Origin: Massilia sp. HP4
GTDB lineage: Bacteria; Pseudomonadota; Gammaproteobacteria; Burkholderiales; Burkholderiaceae_D
Assembly (NCBI RefSeq): GCF_005222695.1
Contig: NZ_STGG01000006.1
Span: 1-64,000, forward strand
Direction: 5' to 3'
DNA: 64,000 nucleotides
In this document: piece after piece, positions 36,168-44,098 of the stretch
Layout of the letters: each line of letters begins with the position of its first letter
Position numbering within the stretch: position 1 is the stretch's first letter
Made by a program: the position numbers and the translations under genes
Notes under the pieces: model-generated
Databases searched by the model: none
Told to the model about the DNA's origin: nothing
What the model saw: the letters and a program-made list of their open reading frames with translations, nothing else

Positions 36168-37700
36168 TTAACCAATCCGCACCGGAATGAAGATTTTGTC
36201 ACCACCGCGCTGGATCAGCAAGGCCACCGACTTGCTGGCCTTGGACACCATGTCGCGCACCTGCTCGACCGAGTTCACCGGACGGCCGTTGACCGAGATG
36301 AGCACGTCGCCCGGCTCGATGCCGGCGACCATCGCGGCGCCGGACGCATCCTCGATCACCAGGCCGTTGGCGATGCCGCTGCGGCGGCGCTCGACCGATT
36401 CGAGCGGACGCAGGGTCAGGCCCAGCCTGGCGCTATTGTCGACCGCCTCGGCCAGTTGCGGCTCCTGGCCGCGGCGCGGCCGGTCGTTCGCATTGCCCAG
36501 GGTGGCGTCGATACGCACCAGTTTACCTTCGCGCCAGACATCGAGCGCCACCTTGTCGCCCGGCTTGGACAGGGTCATCATGGCCGGCAGGTCGACCGAC
36601 GCGACGATGGGCCGGCCATTGGCACTGCGGATCACGTCGCCCGACTTCAGGCCGGCGCGCTCGGCCGGGCCGCCGCGTTCGACGTTGAACACCAGGGCGC
36701 CCTCGACCGATTCGAGCTTGAACGAATCGGCAAAGGCCTGGTCCACCTCTTGCACGCTCACGCCCAGCTTGGCGTGCTGCACCTTGCCGGTGGCGACGAT
36801 CTGGTCCTTGATGCGCACGGCGAGGTCGATCGGGATCGAGAACGACAGGCCCTGGTAGCCGCCGGTCATGCTGTAGATCTGCGAGTTGATGCCGACCACC
36901 TCGCCGCGGGTATTGAACAGCGGACCGCCCGAGTTGCCGGGATTGACCGCGACGTCGGTCTGGATGAAAGGCACGCTGTTCTGCGAGATCGAACGGCCGG
37001 TAGCGCTGACCACGCCGGCGGTGACGGTGCTCTCGAGGCCGAACGGCGAACCGATGGCCAGCACCCACTCGCCCACCAGCAGCGATTGCGATTTGCCGAT
37101 CGGCGCGACGGGCAAGCCCTTGGCGTCGATCTTGAGCACGGCCACGTCGGTGCGCGGGTCGGAGCCCAGGACCTTGGCGCGGAATTCGCGGCGGTCTTGC
37201 AGCTTGACGGTCACCTCGTCGGCGCCTTGCACGACGTGGGCGTTGGTAAGGATGACGCCGTCCGGGCTTACGATAAAGCCCGATCCGGCGCCGAAAACGG
37301 GAGCTTCACGACCGGGCTCGGCATAGCGCGGGTCTTGAAACTGCTTGAAGAATTCGTAGAAGGGATGGCTCGGGTCGAGGTTCGGCAGGCCGCCGCGATT
37401 GGCCGCCTTGGTGCCGCCCACGACACGGATATTGACCACCGACTTGCCCTGCTGGGATGCGATGCGGGTAAAGTCTGGCAGCGCCACGGTCGACGCTGGA
37501 GCGCCGGCGGCAGCGGCCGGGGCTGGTGCGGGGGCCGGAGCGGCTGCCACGGCCGGCACATTCGGGGCCGCGGCATTGGCGACGGCGTTATTGTGGTTGA
37601 CTGCGATGGCACCGACCGCGCCACCGATGACGCCTGCGGCACCCAGGGCCAGCATGAGGCGTTTGGCAGTGATGGCAGTAACGGCACTTGGGTTCGACAT
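36168..37700 (-). CDS. DegP/HtrA-type periplasmic serine protease
   Basis: A 510-residue envelope quality-control protease. An N-terminal membrane anchor or signal (LMLALGAAGVIGGAVGAIAV) is followed by an Ala/Pro linker. The trypsin-like domain has a visible triad (His in NAHVVQ, Asp in RTDVAVLK, Ser in GNSGGPLF), then two PDZ domains (about 300-390 and 410-505). The start at 37700 (MSNPSAVTAITAKR) has AGGAG upstream; the longer frame reads through promoter DNA. Downstream lie the QseBC-like genes. Confidence 0.94.
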   Translation of the reverse strand: MSNPSAVTAITAKRLMLALGAAGVIGGAVGAIAVNHNNAVANAAAPNVPAVAAAPAPAPAPAAAAGAPASTVALPDFTRIASQQGKSVVNIRVVGGTKAANRGGLPNLDPSHPFYEFFKQFQDPRYAEPGREAPVFGAGSGFIVSPDGVILTNAHVVQGADEVTVKLQDRREFRAKVLGSDPRTDVAVLKIDAKGLPVAPIGKSQSLLVGEWVLAIGSPFGLESTVTAGVVSATGRSISQNSVPFIQTDVAVNPGNSGGPLFNTRGEVVGINSQIYSMTGGYQGLSFSIPIDLAVRIKDQIVATGKVQHAKLGVSVQEVDQAFADSFKLESVEGALVFNVERGGPAERAGLKSGDVIRSANGRPIVASVDLPAMMTLSKPGDKVALDVWREGKLVRIDATLGNANDRPRRGQEPQLAEAVDNSARLGLTLRPLESVERRRSGIANGLVIEDASGAAMVAGIEPGDVLISVNGRPVNSVEQVRDMVSKASKSVALLIQRGGDKIFIPVRIG

Positions 37701-37851
37701 GGTGTGTGCTCCTGGTGAAAATGTATTGAATCGATGTTGAGTACCGATGGACGTATCTTCGCGCAGCCGCCTTAGATCATGCTTAAGTTGACAAGGCGTG
37801 GGGCTTAGGGATGTCTTAAGGATGAGCGGGGCGCGGGCAACCCGGACGTAC

Positions 37852-37883
37852 GAAGGGCGCCCAAACCGCGAGCGCCCTTCTTT
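37852..37883. terminator. Hairpin downstream of the small heat-shock gene
   Basis: A perfect 9-bp stem GAAGGGCGC/GCGCCCTTC with an 11-nt loop lies 47 bp after the stop of the small heat-shock gene. TTTC follows on the plus strand only, so termination of the minus-strand transcript would be weak. Confidence 0.45.
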
Positions 37884-37926
37884 CAAACGACTACCGGGCC
37901 GTTACCGTTGCTGGTATTGCCAAGCC

Positions 37927-38397
37927 TTAGGCGGCTTCGCGCTGTTCCAGGGTCTTGACGTTGTCGCCACTGATGATGCCGCTCGCGTCGCCGATGGCGA
38001 TCTTGCGCGGCTTGAGCGCCTCGGGCACTTCGCGCACCAGTTCGATGGTGAGCATGCCGTTGTCGAACGACGCGGTGGTGACCTTCACGTGGTTGGCCAG
38101 CTGGAAGCGCTGTTCGAAATCGCGCGCCGCGATACCGCGGTGCAGGAAGGTGCGCTGGACGTCGTCCTTCTGCTTGCGGCCGGTGACGTGCAGGCTGTCA
38201 CGCTCGGTGACGATTTCCACTTCGTCACGGCTAAAGCCGGCGAGCGCCATCACGATGCGGTATTGGTCTTCGCTCACCAGTTCGATGTTGTACGGCGGGT
38301 AGCTTGGCTGCGCTTCGGCGCGTTGCTCGAGCAGGCTGGCCAGGCGATCGAAACCGATGGCGGAACGGTACAGGGGAGTCAGGTCGAAAGTACGCAT
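37927..38397 (-). CDS. Small heat-shock protein (Hsp20/IbpA family)
   Basis: A 156-residue holdase chaperone with the N-terminal FDLTPLYRSAIGFDRLASLL of IbpA-type proteins. It has an alpha-crystallin domain (YRIVMALAGFSRDEVEIVTE, FEQRFQLANHVKVTTASFDNGMLTIEL). AAAAGGA precedes the ATG. A sigma-32-like promoter (38469-38494) and a leader hairpin (38433-38457) lie upstream, consistent with heat control at both levels. Confidence 0.94.
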   Translation of the reverse strand: MRTFDLTPLYRSAIGFDRLASLLEQRAEAQPSYPPYNIELVSEDQYRIVMALAGFSRDEVEIVTERDSLHVTGRKQKDDVQRTFLHRGIAARDFEQRFQLANHVKVTTASFDNGMLTIELVREVPEALKPRKIAIGDASGIISGDNVKTLEQREAA

Positions 38398-38432
38398 GGT
38401 GTCATATCCTTTTGAAAGTTAAGCGATAAGGG

Positions 38433-38457
38433 GCGGAACCTCTGATGAGCATTCCGC
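38433..38457 (-). promoter_or_regulatory. Leader hairpin of the small heat-shock gene
   Basis: In the mRNA leader a GCGGAA/TTCCGC stem forms. It is followed by CCTT, which can pair with the AAGG of the ribosome-binding site about 16 nt further on. The layout resembles RNA thermometers of ibpA-type genes, but the exact fold is not established. Confidence 0.4.
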
Positions 38458-38468
38458 TGGGACCAATC

Positions 38469-38494
38469 TAATGTCGTGCTAAGCGTTTTTCAAG
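38469..38494 (-). promoter_or_regulatory. Sigma-32 promoter of the small heat-shock gene
   Basis: On the minus strand CTTGAAA (38488-38494) matches the RpoH -35 exactly. After 11 bp comes CGACATTA (38469-38476), close to the -10 consensus CCCCATnT. Upstream, an AT-rich palindrome GCAAATA-T-TATTTGC (38526-38540) lies towards the divergent peptidase gene. Confidence 0.7.
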
Positions 38495-38616
38495 TCATAC
38501 GAAATACGGATTTTTATACTGATTTGCAAATATTATTTGCATGATGTATCTGGAGAAATTTGGGTTGGCATGCGGTGCTACACTCGCCCGCTTCCCTCCA
38601 GCTTCCCCGTTCCACC

Positions 38617-40530
38617 ATGACCGCATTCCGCTTCCTGGCCCGCGCCGCCCGTCCGGCCGGCGCCCTCGCCCTTGCCCTCGCTCTCGCCCTGCCTGCTTCC
38701 GCCCAGGTGCCCGCCGTCGGCGACGCCCCGTATCCGGGCACGATCGCGCTGCACGTCGATGCGAGCAACCTGTCGCAGCAGATGTTCCGCATGCGGCTGT
38801 CGATGCCGGTGCGTCCGGGTCCCATGACCTTGTTCTATCCGCAGTGGGCGCCAGGTAACCACGGCCCGAACATTCCGCTGACCCAGCTGGCCGGCCTGAA
38901 GTTCAGCGCAGGCGGCAAGCCGCTCGAATGGACGCGCGACCCGGTGCAGGTCCACGCCTTCCACGTGACGGTGCCGGAAGGCGCCACCACGCTCGAAGCC
39001 GAATACCAGTTCCTTTCGCCGCTCGACACCAGCCAGGGCCGCATCACGATGACCGACGACATCCTCGGCGTGCAGTGGCAATCGGTGGCGCTGTACCCGG
39101 CCGGCTACCACGCGCGCCGCATCACGGTGCAGCCGACGCTCACGCTGCCGGCCGGCTGGCAGTTCGCCAGCTCGCTGGCGGTCGAGGGCCGCACCGGCGA
39201 CGAGGTGCGCTTCAAGGCGCACGACCTCGACACCCTGGTCGACTCGCCGCTGTTCGCCGGCCGCTATTTCAAGCGCATCGACCTGGCGCCCGGCGCCAAA
39301 AACCCGGTGCTGCTGAACATGGTGGCCGACAATCCCGAGAACCTCGAGGCCAAGCCCGAGCAGATCGCGCTGCACCGCGCGATGGTCGACCAGGCCGTCA
39401 AGCTGTTTGGTTCGCGCCACTACCGGCAGTACGACTTCTTGTTCGCGATCTCGGACGAATTCGGCGGCATCGGCCGCGAGCACCAGCAGTCGAGCGAGAA
39501 CGGCGTGCGGCTCGGCTACTTCAGCGACTGGGGCCGCAACGAAGCCGGCCGCGAACTGTTGCCGCACGAGTTCGTGCATTCGTGGAACGGCAAGTTCCGC
39601 CGTCCCGCGGGCCAGGACGTGGCCAACTTCAACACCCCGCTGCAGAACGAGCTGCTGTGGGTGTACGAGGGCCAGACCCAGTTCTGGGGCAAGGTGCTGG
39701 CCGCGCGTTCCGGCCTGGTGTCGCAGGCGCACGCGCGCGAAGCGCTGGCGATCGACGCGGCGCGCTACGACACCACCCAGGGGCGCGACTGGCGCGCGAT
39801 GCAGGACACGGTCAACGACCCGATCATCAACGGCCGCAAGCCGATCGGCTGGGGTAACTGGCAGCGCAGCGAGGACTACTACACCGAGGGCATGCTGGTC
39901 TGGCTCGACGTCGACACCAGGATCCGCGAACTGTCGGGCGACAAGCGCAGCCTGGAAGACTTCGCGCGCGCCTTCTTCGGCATCCAGGACGGCAGCATCG
40001 ACCCGGTGTACTACACCTTCGACGACGTGGTGGCCACGTTGACCAAGGTGCAGAAGTTCGACTGGGCGCCGTTCCTGCGCACGCGGCTGGACGGCCACGG
40101 CCCGGGCGCGCCGCTCGACGGCTTGAAGCGCGCCGGCTGGAAGCTGGTCTACGCCGACGCGCCGGGCAATGCGGTCCGCGCCGTTGAAGATCGCAACCGC
40201 AGCACCGACTTCACCTATTCGCTCGGCTTCTCGGTGCGCAGCAACGGCGACATCGCCGGCGTGGTCTGGGACGGCGTGGGTTTCCGTGCCGGCCTCGCAG
40301 CCAACACCACCATCGTCGCCGTCAACAACCGCGTGTACAAGGGCGACGTGCTGAAGGCGGCGGTGCGCGCCAACAAGGACGGCAAGGCGCCGATCGAGCT
40401 CCTGGTACGCAAGGGGAACAACCTGCGCACCATCACGCTCGACTACCGCGACGGCCTGCGTTATCCGAAGCTGGAGCGCATTCCGGGCACGAAGGATCGT
40501 CTCGAGGCCTTGTTCAAGGCGGCCAAATAA
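38617..40530 (+). CDS. M61-family metallopeptidase (glycyl aminopeptidase type) with PDZ domain
   Basis: A 637-residue exported peptidase. The signal peptide is ALALALALALPASAQ. An N-terminal beta domain is followed by a thermolysin-like fold with zinc motif LLPHEFVHSWNGK and downstream Glu in LLWVYEGQTQFWG. A C-terminal PDZ domain (YSLGFSVRSNGDIAGVVWDG, NTTIVAVNNRVYKGDVL) ends the protein. The start at 38617 gives a standard signal peptide. A TTG at 38560 with GGAG upstream is an alternative that would add 19 residues. Confidence 0.9.
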   Translation: MTAFRFLARAARPAGALALALALALPASAQVPAVGDAPYPGTIALHVDASNLSQQMFRMRLSMPVRPGPMTLFYPQWAPGNHGPNIPLTQLAGLKFSAGGKPLEWTRDPVQVHAFHVTVPEGATTLEAEYQFLSPLDTSQGRITMTDDILGVQWQSVALYPAGYHARRITVQPTLTLPAGWQFASSLAVEGRTGDEVRFKAHDLDTLVDSPLFAGRYFKRIDLAPGAKNPVLLNMVADNPENLEAKPEQIALHRAMVDQAVKLFGSRHYRQYDFLFAISDEFGGIGREHQQSSENGVRLGYFSDWGRNEAGRELLPHEFVHSWNGKFRRPAGQDVANFNTPLQNELLWVYEGQTQFWGKVLAARSGLVSQAHAREALAIDAARYDTTQGRDWRAMQDTVNDPIINGRKPIGWGNWQRSEDYYTEGMLVWLDVDTRIRELSGDKRSLEDFARAFFGIQDGSIDPVYYTFDDVVATLTKVQKFDWAPFLRTRLDGHGPGAPLDGLKRAGWKLVYADAPGNAVRAVEDRNRSTDFTYSLGFSVRSNGDIAGVVWDGVGFRAGLAANTTIVAVNNRVYKGDVLKAAVRANKDGKAPIELLVRKGNNLRTITLDYRDGLRYPKLERIPGTKDRLEALFKAAK

Positions 40531-40568
40531 TCTTGACCTGCGTTCTTCGCTGCGGCTAAGATGGCCTC

Positions 40569-40628
40569 ATGACTTTCATCGTGACCTCCCCTGCCAGCTA
40601 TTGCGCCTACCGCAACGCGCGGCGGTAG
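40569..40628 (+). CDS. Candidate Tyr-containing leader peptide of tyrS
   Basis: A 19-codon ORF, MTFIVTSPASYCAYRNARR, ends 84 bp before tyrS. Tyr codons are at 40599-40601 and 40608-40610. The second Tyr codon and the stop lie in an 8-bp perfect hairpin, CCTACCGC/GCGGTAGG (40606-40613 and 40622-40629). Ribosome stalling at Tyr codons would open this stem. No homologue is known to me; coding is inferred from position, Tyr codons and structure. Confidence 0.45.
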   Translation: MTFIVTSPASYCAYRNARR

Positions 40629-40644
40629 GGGCTTCACACAACCC

Positions 40645-40706
40645 GGTCCGCCTCAGGCGGACCACGCATGGGCAATCGGTCATCCTGGGGCGTTCCACCA
40701 CCAGGA
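40645..40706 (+). promoter_or_regulatory. tyrS: tyrS leader hairpins including Shine-Dalgarno sequestration
   Basis: A perfect 8-bp hairpin GGTCCGCC-TCA-GGCGGACC (40645-40663) is followed by TCCTGG (40683-40688). That can pair with CCAGGA (40701-40706), the ribosome-binding site of tyrS. No T-tract follows, so control would be at translation rather than termination. Confidence 0.45.
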
Positions 40707-40712
40707 AACCAC

Positions 40713-41945
40713 ATGACCCACACTTCCGACCTGCTGCAGCTGCTGCAAGAACGCGGCTTCATCCACCAATGCACCGACGCGAACGGCCTGCGCCATGCCA
40801 TGGGCACGCCAGTCACCGCCTACCTCGGTTTCGACGCCACCGCCGACAGCCTGCACGTCGGCCACCTGCAGGGCCTGATGCTGATGCGCTGGCTGCAGCG
40901 CGCCGGCCATCGGCCCATGCTGCTGATCGGCGGGGCCACCACCCGCATCGGCGATCCGAGCTTTCGCGACACCTCGCGGCCGGTGCTGGACGCCGCCGCC
41001 ATCGACGCCAACAGCGCCGGCATCCGCCGCGCCTTCATGCGCTACCTTGGGCCTGGCGTCACCGTGGTCGACAACGCCGAATGGCTCGACGGACTGGGCT
41101 ACCTCGACTTCCTGGGCAAGGTCGGGCGCCACTTCAGCGTCAACCGCATGCTGACGTTCGACGCGATCCGCTCGCGCCTGGATCACTCGCTGTCCTTCCT
41201 CGAATTCGGCTACACCCTGCTGCAGGCCTATGACTTCGTCGAACTGGCGCGTCGCCACGGCTGCACCCTGCAGATCGGCGGCGCCGACCAGTGGGCCAAT
41301 ATCATCAATGGCATCGATCTCGGGCGACGTTCCGCCGGGGTCGACCTGTACGGCCTGACGATGCCGCTGCTAGCCACCAGCGACGGCAAGAAGATGGGCA
41401 AGTCGGCCGATGGCGCGGTGTGGCTCAATAGCGATCGCCTGGCGCCCTACGGCTTCTGGCAGTTCTGGCGCAATGTGGACGACCGCGACGTCGAACGCTT
41501 CCTGGCGCTGTTCACCGAGCTGCCGATGGATGAGGTGCGGCGCCTCGGCGCGCTGCAGGGCGCGGAACTGAACGAGGCCAAGATCGTGCTGGCCAACGAA
41601 GCCACGCGGCTGGCGCACGGGCAGGATGCGCTCGATGCGGCGCAGCGCGCGGCGGCGGCGGCCTTCGGCGGCGCGGACCGCGGCGATATGCCGACCCATG
41701 CGATCGATGCAGCGCGCCGCGGCGCCGGCGTGACGCTGGCGGAGCTGGCAGTGGAAGCCGGCCTGGCGGTATCGCGCGGCGCGGCGCGGCGCCTGGCCGC
41801 GGGCGGCGGCCTGCGGCTGGACGGGGTGGCGGCGATGGATGCCGACATACCGCTGGCGGGCGATCGTGCCGAATGGGTGTTGTCGGCGGGCCGCAAGCAG
41901 CACGTGCGCATCGTGGTCGCGGCCGGGGAGCCGGAAATCTTCTAG
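40713..41945 (+). CDS. tyrS: Tyrosyl-tRNA synthetase, E. coli-type
   Basis: Charges tRNA-Tyr. The 410-residue class I enzyme has the HIGH motif as HVGHLQG, the KMSKS motif as [17 protein letters not shown] and [20 protein letters not shown]-terminal S4 RNA-binding domain ([20 protein letters not shown]) follows. It belongs to the TyrS lineage of E. coli. Most betaproteobacteria use the other bacterial lineage for housekeeping, so this may be a second, regulated copy; that is inferred, since the rest of the genome is not seen. The start at 40713 has CCAGGA upstream. Confidence 0.9.
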   Translation: MTHTSDLLQLLQERGFIHQCTDANGLRHAMGTPVTAYLGFDATADSLHVGHLQGLMLMRWLQRAGHRPMLLIGGATTRIGDPSFRDTSRPVLDAAAIDANSAGIRRAFMRYLGPGVTVVDNAEWLDGLGYLDFLGKVGRHFSVNRMLTFDAIRSRLDHSLSFLEFGYTLLQAYDFVELARRHGCTLQIGGADQWANIINGIDLGRRSAGVDLYGLTMPLLATSDGKKMGKSADGAVWLNSDRLAPYGFWQFWRNVDDRDVERFLALFTELPMDEVRRLGALQGAELNEAKIVLANEATRLAHGQDALDAAQRAAAAAFGGADRGDMPTHAIDAARRGAGVTLAELAVEAGLAVSRGAARRLAAGGGLRLDGVAAMDADIPLAGDRAEWVLSAGRKQHVRIVVAAGEPEIF

Positions 41946-42003
41946 GCGCTCGGGGCCCGCAGGCTGTGGCACACTGGCGGCATCCATTGTCCGCCATCCG
42001 TCC

Positions 42004-42741
42004 ATGAACAAGTTCGCCGCCAAGCCTTATTTGCAGCGCGTCTGGCCCGACTTCGGCAACGAGGTCGATGTCGACGCCTTCCCGTTCAACATCCCGGCCG
42101 TGCGCGAATTGCAAACGATCGAGTTCCACGCCGACGTGACTTTCTTCGTCGGCGAGAACGGCAGCGGCAAGTCGACGATCCTGGAAGCCATCGCGCTGGC
42201 GCTGGGCTTCGGGGTCGAGGGCGGCACCATGGCCGTCCAGCTGCTCGATACCCTGGGCGAGAGGTCGCCGCTGGCCGGGCATCTACGCATGTCGCGCGGC
42301 GTGCGCCGGCCCAGGGACAGCTATTTCATGCGCGCCGAAAGTTTTTATAACGTCGCGACCTATATGGACCAGCAGATCGGTTCGGCCAGCTATGGCGGCA
42401 ATTTGCATGCGTGCTCGCACGGCGAGGCCTTCATGAGCGTGCTGCTCAACAAGTTCAAGGGCAACGGCCTGTACCTGCTGGACGAACCCGAGGCGGCGCT
42501 ATCGCCCAATCGCCAGCTGGCCGCCCTGCGCGCGATCCACCAGCTGGTGCAGCAGCAATCGCAATTCATCATCGTGACCCACTCGCCGATCCTGCTGGCC
42601 TATCCGGGCGCGAAGATCCTCGCCTTCGATGCCTCGGGCATCACCGAGATGGCCTACGAGGACACCGAACACTATGCGGTCTCGCGCGACTTCCTGAACC
42701 ACTATCCGCGCCGGCTCGAGCAACTGCTGGCGCCGGATTGA
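42004..42741 (+). CDS. ABC-type AAA family ATPase
   Basis: A 245-residue ATPase with Walker A in FFVGENGSGKSTILEA, a signature-like SHGEAFMSVL (ABC LSGGQ position), Walker B in GLYLLDEPEAALSP, and the switch His in IIVTHSPILLAYP. It belongs to the small stand-alone family of predicted ATPases related to RecF/SMC heads. No membrane partner is adjacent. Function unknown; the family is often annotated only as AAA ATPase. Confidence 0.88.
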   Translation: MNKFAAKPYLQRVWPDFGNEVDVDAFPFNIPAVRELQTIEFHADVTFFVGENGSGKSTILEAIALALGFGVEGGTMAVQLLDTLGERSPLAGHLRMSRGVRRPRDSYFMRAESFYNVATYMDQQIGSASYGGNLHACSHGEAFMSVLLNKFKGNGLYLLDEPEAALSPNRQLAALRAIHQLVQQQSQFIIVTHSPILLAYPGAKILAFDASGITEMAYEDTEHYAVSRDFLNHYPRRLEQLLAPD

Positions 42742-42754
42742 ATCCGGGCCGGGA

Positions 42755-43123
42755 TCACTTCCATTCGCCGCGCTGGTTCACCAGTGTCTTCTTGCCTTCG
42801 GTGACCACCAGGCGGCCATCGGCGAACACGGTATAGCTCACGCGGCCTGACTTGAACACATAGCCCTGGAAGGCGCCAGGCGTCACGCCGTCGGCGGCGG
42901 TCGCGTGCATGGTCTTGCCGCGCAGGGCGATCGCCTTGCCGGACTTCTTGCTGGTGCCGACGTAGCGCACGTCGTCGCAGGTGACGTTGCCCTCTTCGCA
43001 TTGCTGCGTGATCTTGACGGTATAGCCTTTGGTTTCCAGGGTTTGCTGCGCCTGGGCGTGGGCGGATGCGGATGCGGCCAGCGCCAGCGCGGCCACGGCT
43101 GCCAGGTTGATTGATCGCTTCAT
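42755..43123 (-). CDS. Small periplasmic hypothetical protein
   Basis: A 122-residue protein with a clear signal peptide (LAAVAALALAASASAHA-Q). The mature part is short and beta-rich, with two cysteines in CEEGNVTCDD likely to form a disulfide, and VFADGRLVVTEGKKTLV near the end. No family recognised. It converges on the ATPase gene, 13 bp apart. Confidence 0.8.
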   Translation of the reverse strand: MKRSINLAAVAALALAASASAHAQAQQTLETKGYTVKITQQCEEGNVTCDDVRYVGTSKKSGKAIALRGKTMHATAADGVTPGAFQGYVFKSGRVSYTVFADGRLVVTEGKKTLVNQRGEWK

Positions 43124-43193
43124 GGTTCCTCCGGTCGGCTTCGATGGGCGAAATTATGCCCGATCGGGGCGTCTCGACCGTTCGCTGGCGCGC

Positions 43194-43970
43194 TTATGAC
43201 TCGGCGCGGCCCAGGTCGAGGTAACGCGAGGCCCAGGCCGCGATCACATCGGCGATGTAGACGGCGTCGTGGCGGCGCCGCAGCAGGTGGTCGGCATCGT
43301 CGAGCGAGACGAAGCTCTTGGGATGGCGCGCGGCCAGGAAGATCTGCTCCGCATTGGCCACGGCGACAGTGTCGTCCTGCGGCGAATGCATCACCAGCAG
43401 CGCACGGCCCAGGTCGCGGATCTTCTGCTCCAGGCGCTGCTCGGCGACGTCCTCCAAAAACTGGCGCTTGATCGTGAACGGACGGCCGGCCAGCTGGACA
43501 TGGGCGACGCCGTGCGTTTCGATGGCGTCGAGGTGCTCTCGGAACATGCCGGTGACGTGGTGCGGGTCGCTCGGCGCGGCGATGGTGGCGACGGCGCGCA
43601 CCTCCGGCATGCCGGAGGCCGCGGCCAGTACCGCCGCGCCGCCCAGGCTGTGGCCGACCAGGAGCTGCGGCGCCGCGTACTCGGTGCGCAAGAAGTCGCT
43701 TGCCGCCACCAGGTCGGACAGGTTGGACGAGAAATTCGTGTTGGCGAATTCGCCTTCGCTGGCGCCGATGCCGGTGAAGTCGAAGCGCAGCACGGCGATG
43801 CCGTGGCGGGTCAGGCCCTGGGCGATGCGGGCCGCGGCGAAGACGTCCTTGCCGCAGCTGAAGCAGTGGGCAAACAGGGCATAGGCCTTGACCAGGCCTT
43901 CGGGTGCGTCGAGGCGGGCGGCCAGCATCTGGCCGTCGGCGCCTTTGAAGTGGACTGCTTCGCCTGCCAT
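43194..43970 (-). CDS. Alpha/beta hydrolase of the OsmC-fusion family, hydrolase part only
   Basis: A 258-residue hydrolase. The oxyanion region is [12 protein letters not shown], the nucleophile is in [11 protein letters not shown], the acid in [10 protein letters not shown] and the His in DDADHLL. This sequence type is commonly the N-terminal half of a bifunctional alpha/beta hydrolase-OsmC protein. Here the frame stops after [10 protein letters not shown] and no OsmC domain follows. GAGGAG precedes the ATG at 43970. The longer frame to 44909 is antisense or out of frame in imuB and is not real. Confidence 0.87.
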   Translation of the reverse strand: MAGEAVHFKGADGQMLAARLDAPEGLVKAYALFAHCFSCGKDVFAAARIAQGLTRHGIAVLRFDFTGIGASEGEFANTNFSSNLSDLVAASDFLRTEYAAPQLLVGHSLGGAAVLAAASGMPEVRAVATIAAPSDPHHVTGMFREHLDAIETHGVAHVQLAGRPFTIKRQFLEDVAEQRLEQKIRDLGRALLVMHSPQDDTVAVANAEQIFLAARHPKSFVSLDDADHLLRRRHDAVYIADVIAAWASRYLDLGRAES

Positions 43971-43984
43971 GAGCGTCTCCTCGT

Positions 43985-44017
43985 CGTTGTCGTATCGTTG
44001 TCGTATCGTTGTCGTAG
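43985..44017. repeat. Three tandem 11-bp repeats upstream of the hydrolase gene
   Basis: CGTTGTCGTAT is repeated three times (last copy ends G for T). The 11-bp period is close to one helical turn and the array lies 15-47 bp upstream of the hydrolase ATG. It may be a phased protein-binding site or simply a slippage product. Confidence 0.75.
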
Positions 44018-44098
44018 CGTCGTGCCGTCGTCGCAGGCAAGATAGCATGGGCTTGCGAGGCGCAGATATCTGCCAATGGGGGCATTCAAGCCAGGCCG

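Noticed and set aside
43985..44017. Possible CRISPR array
   Set aside because: The 11-bp units are directly adjacent without spacers, and no cas genes are in the window.
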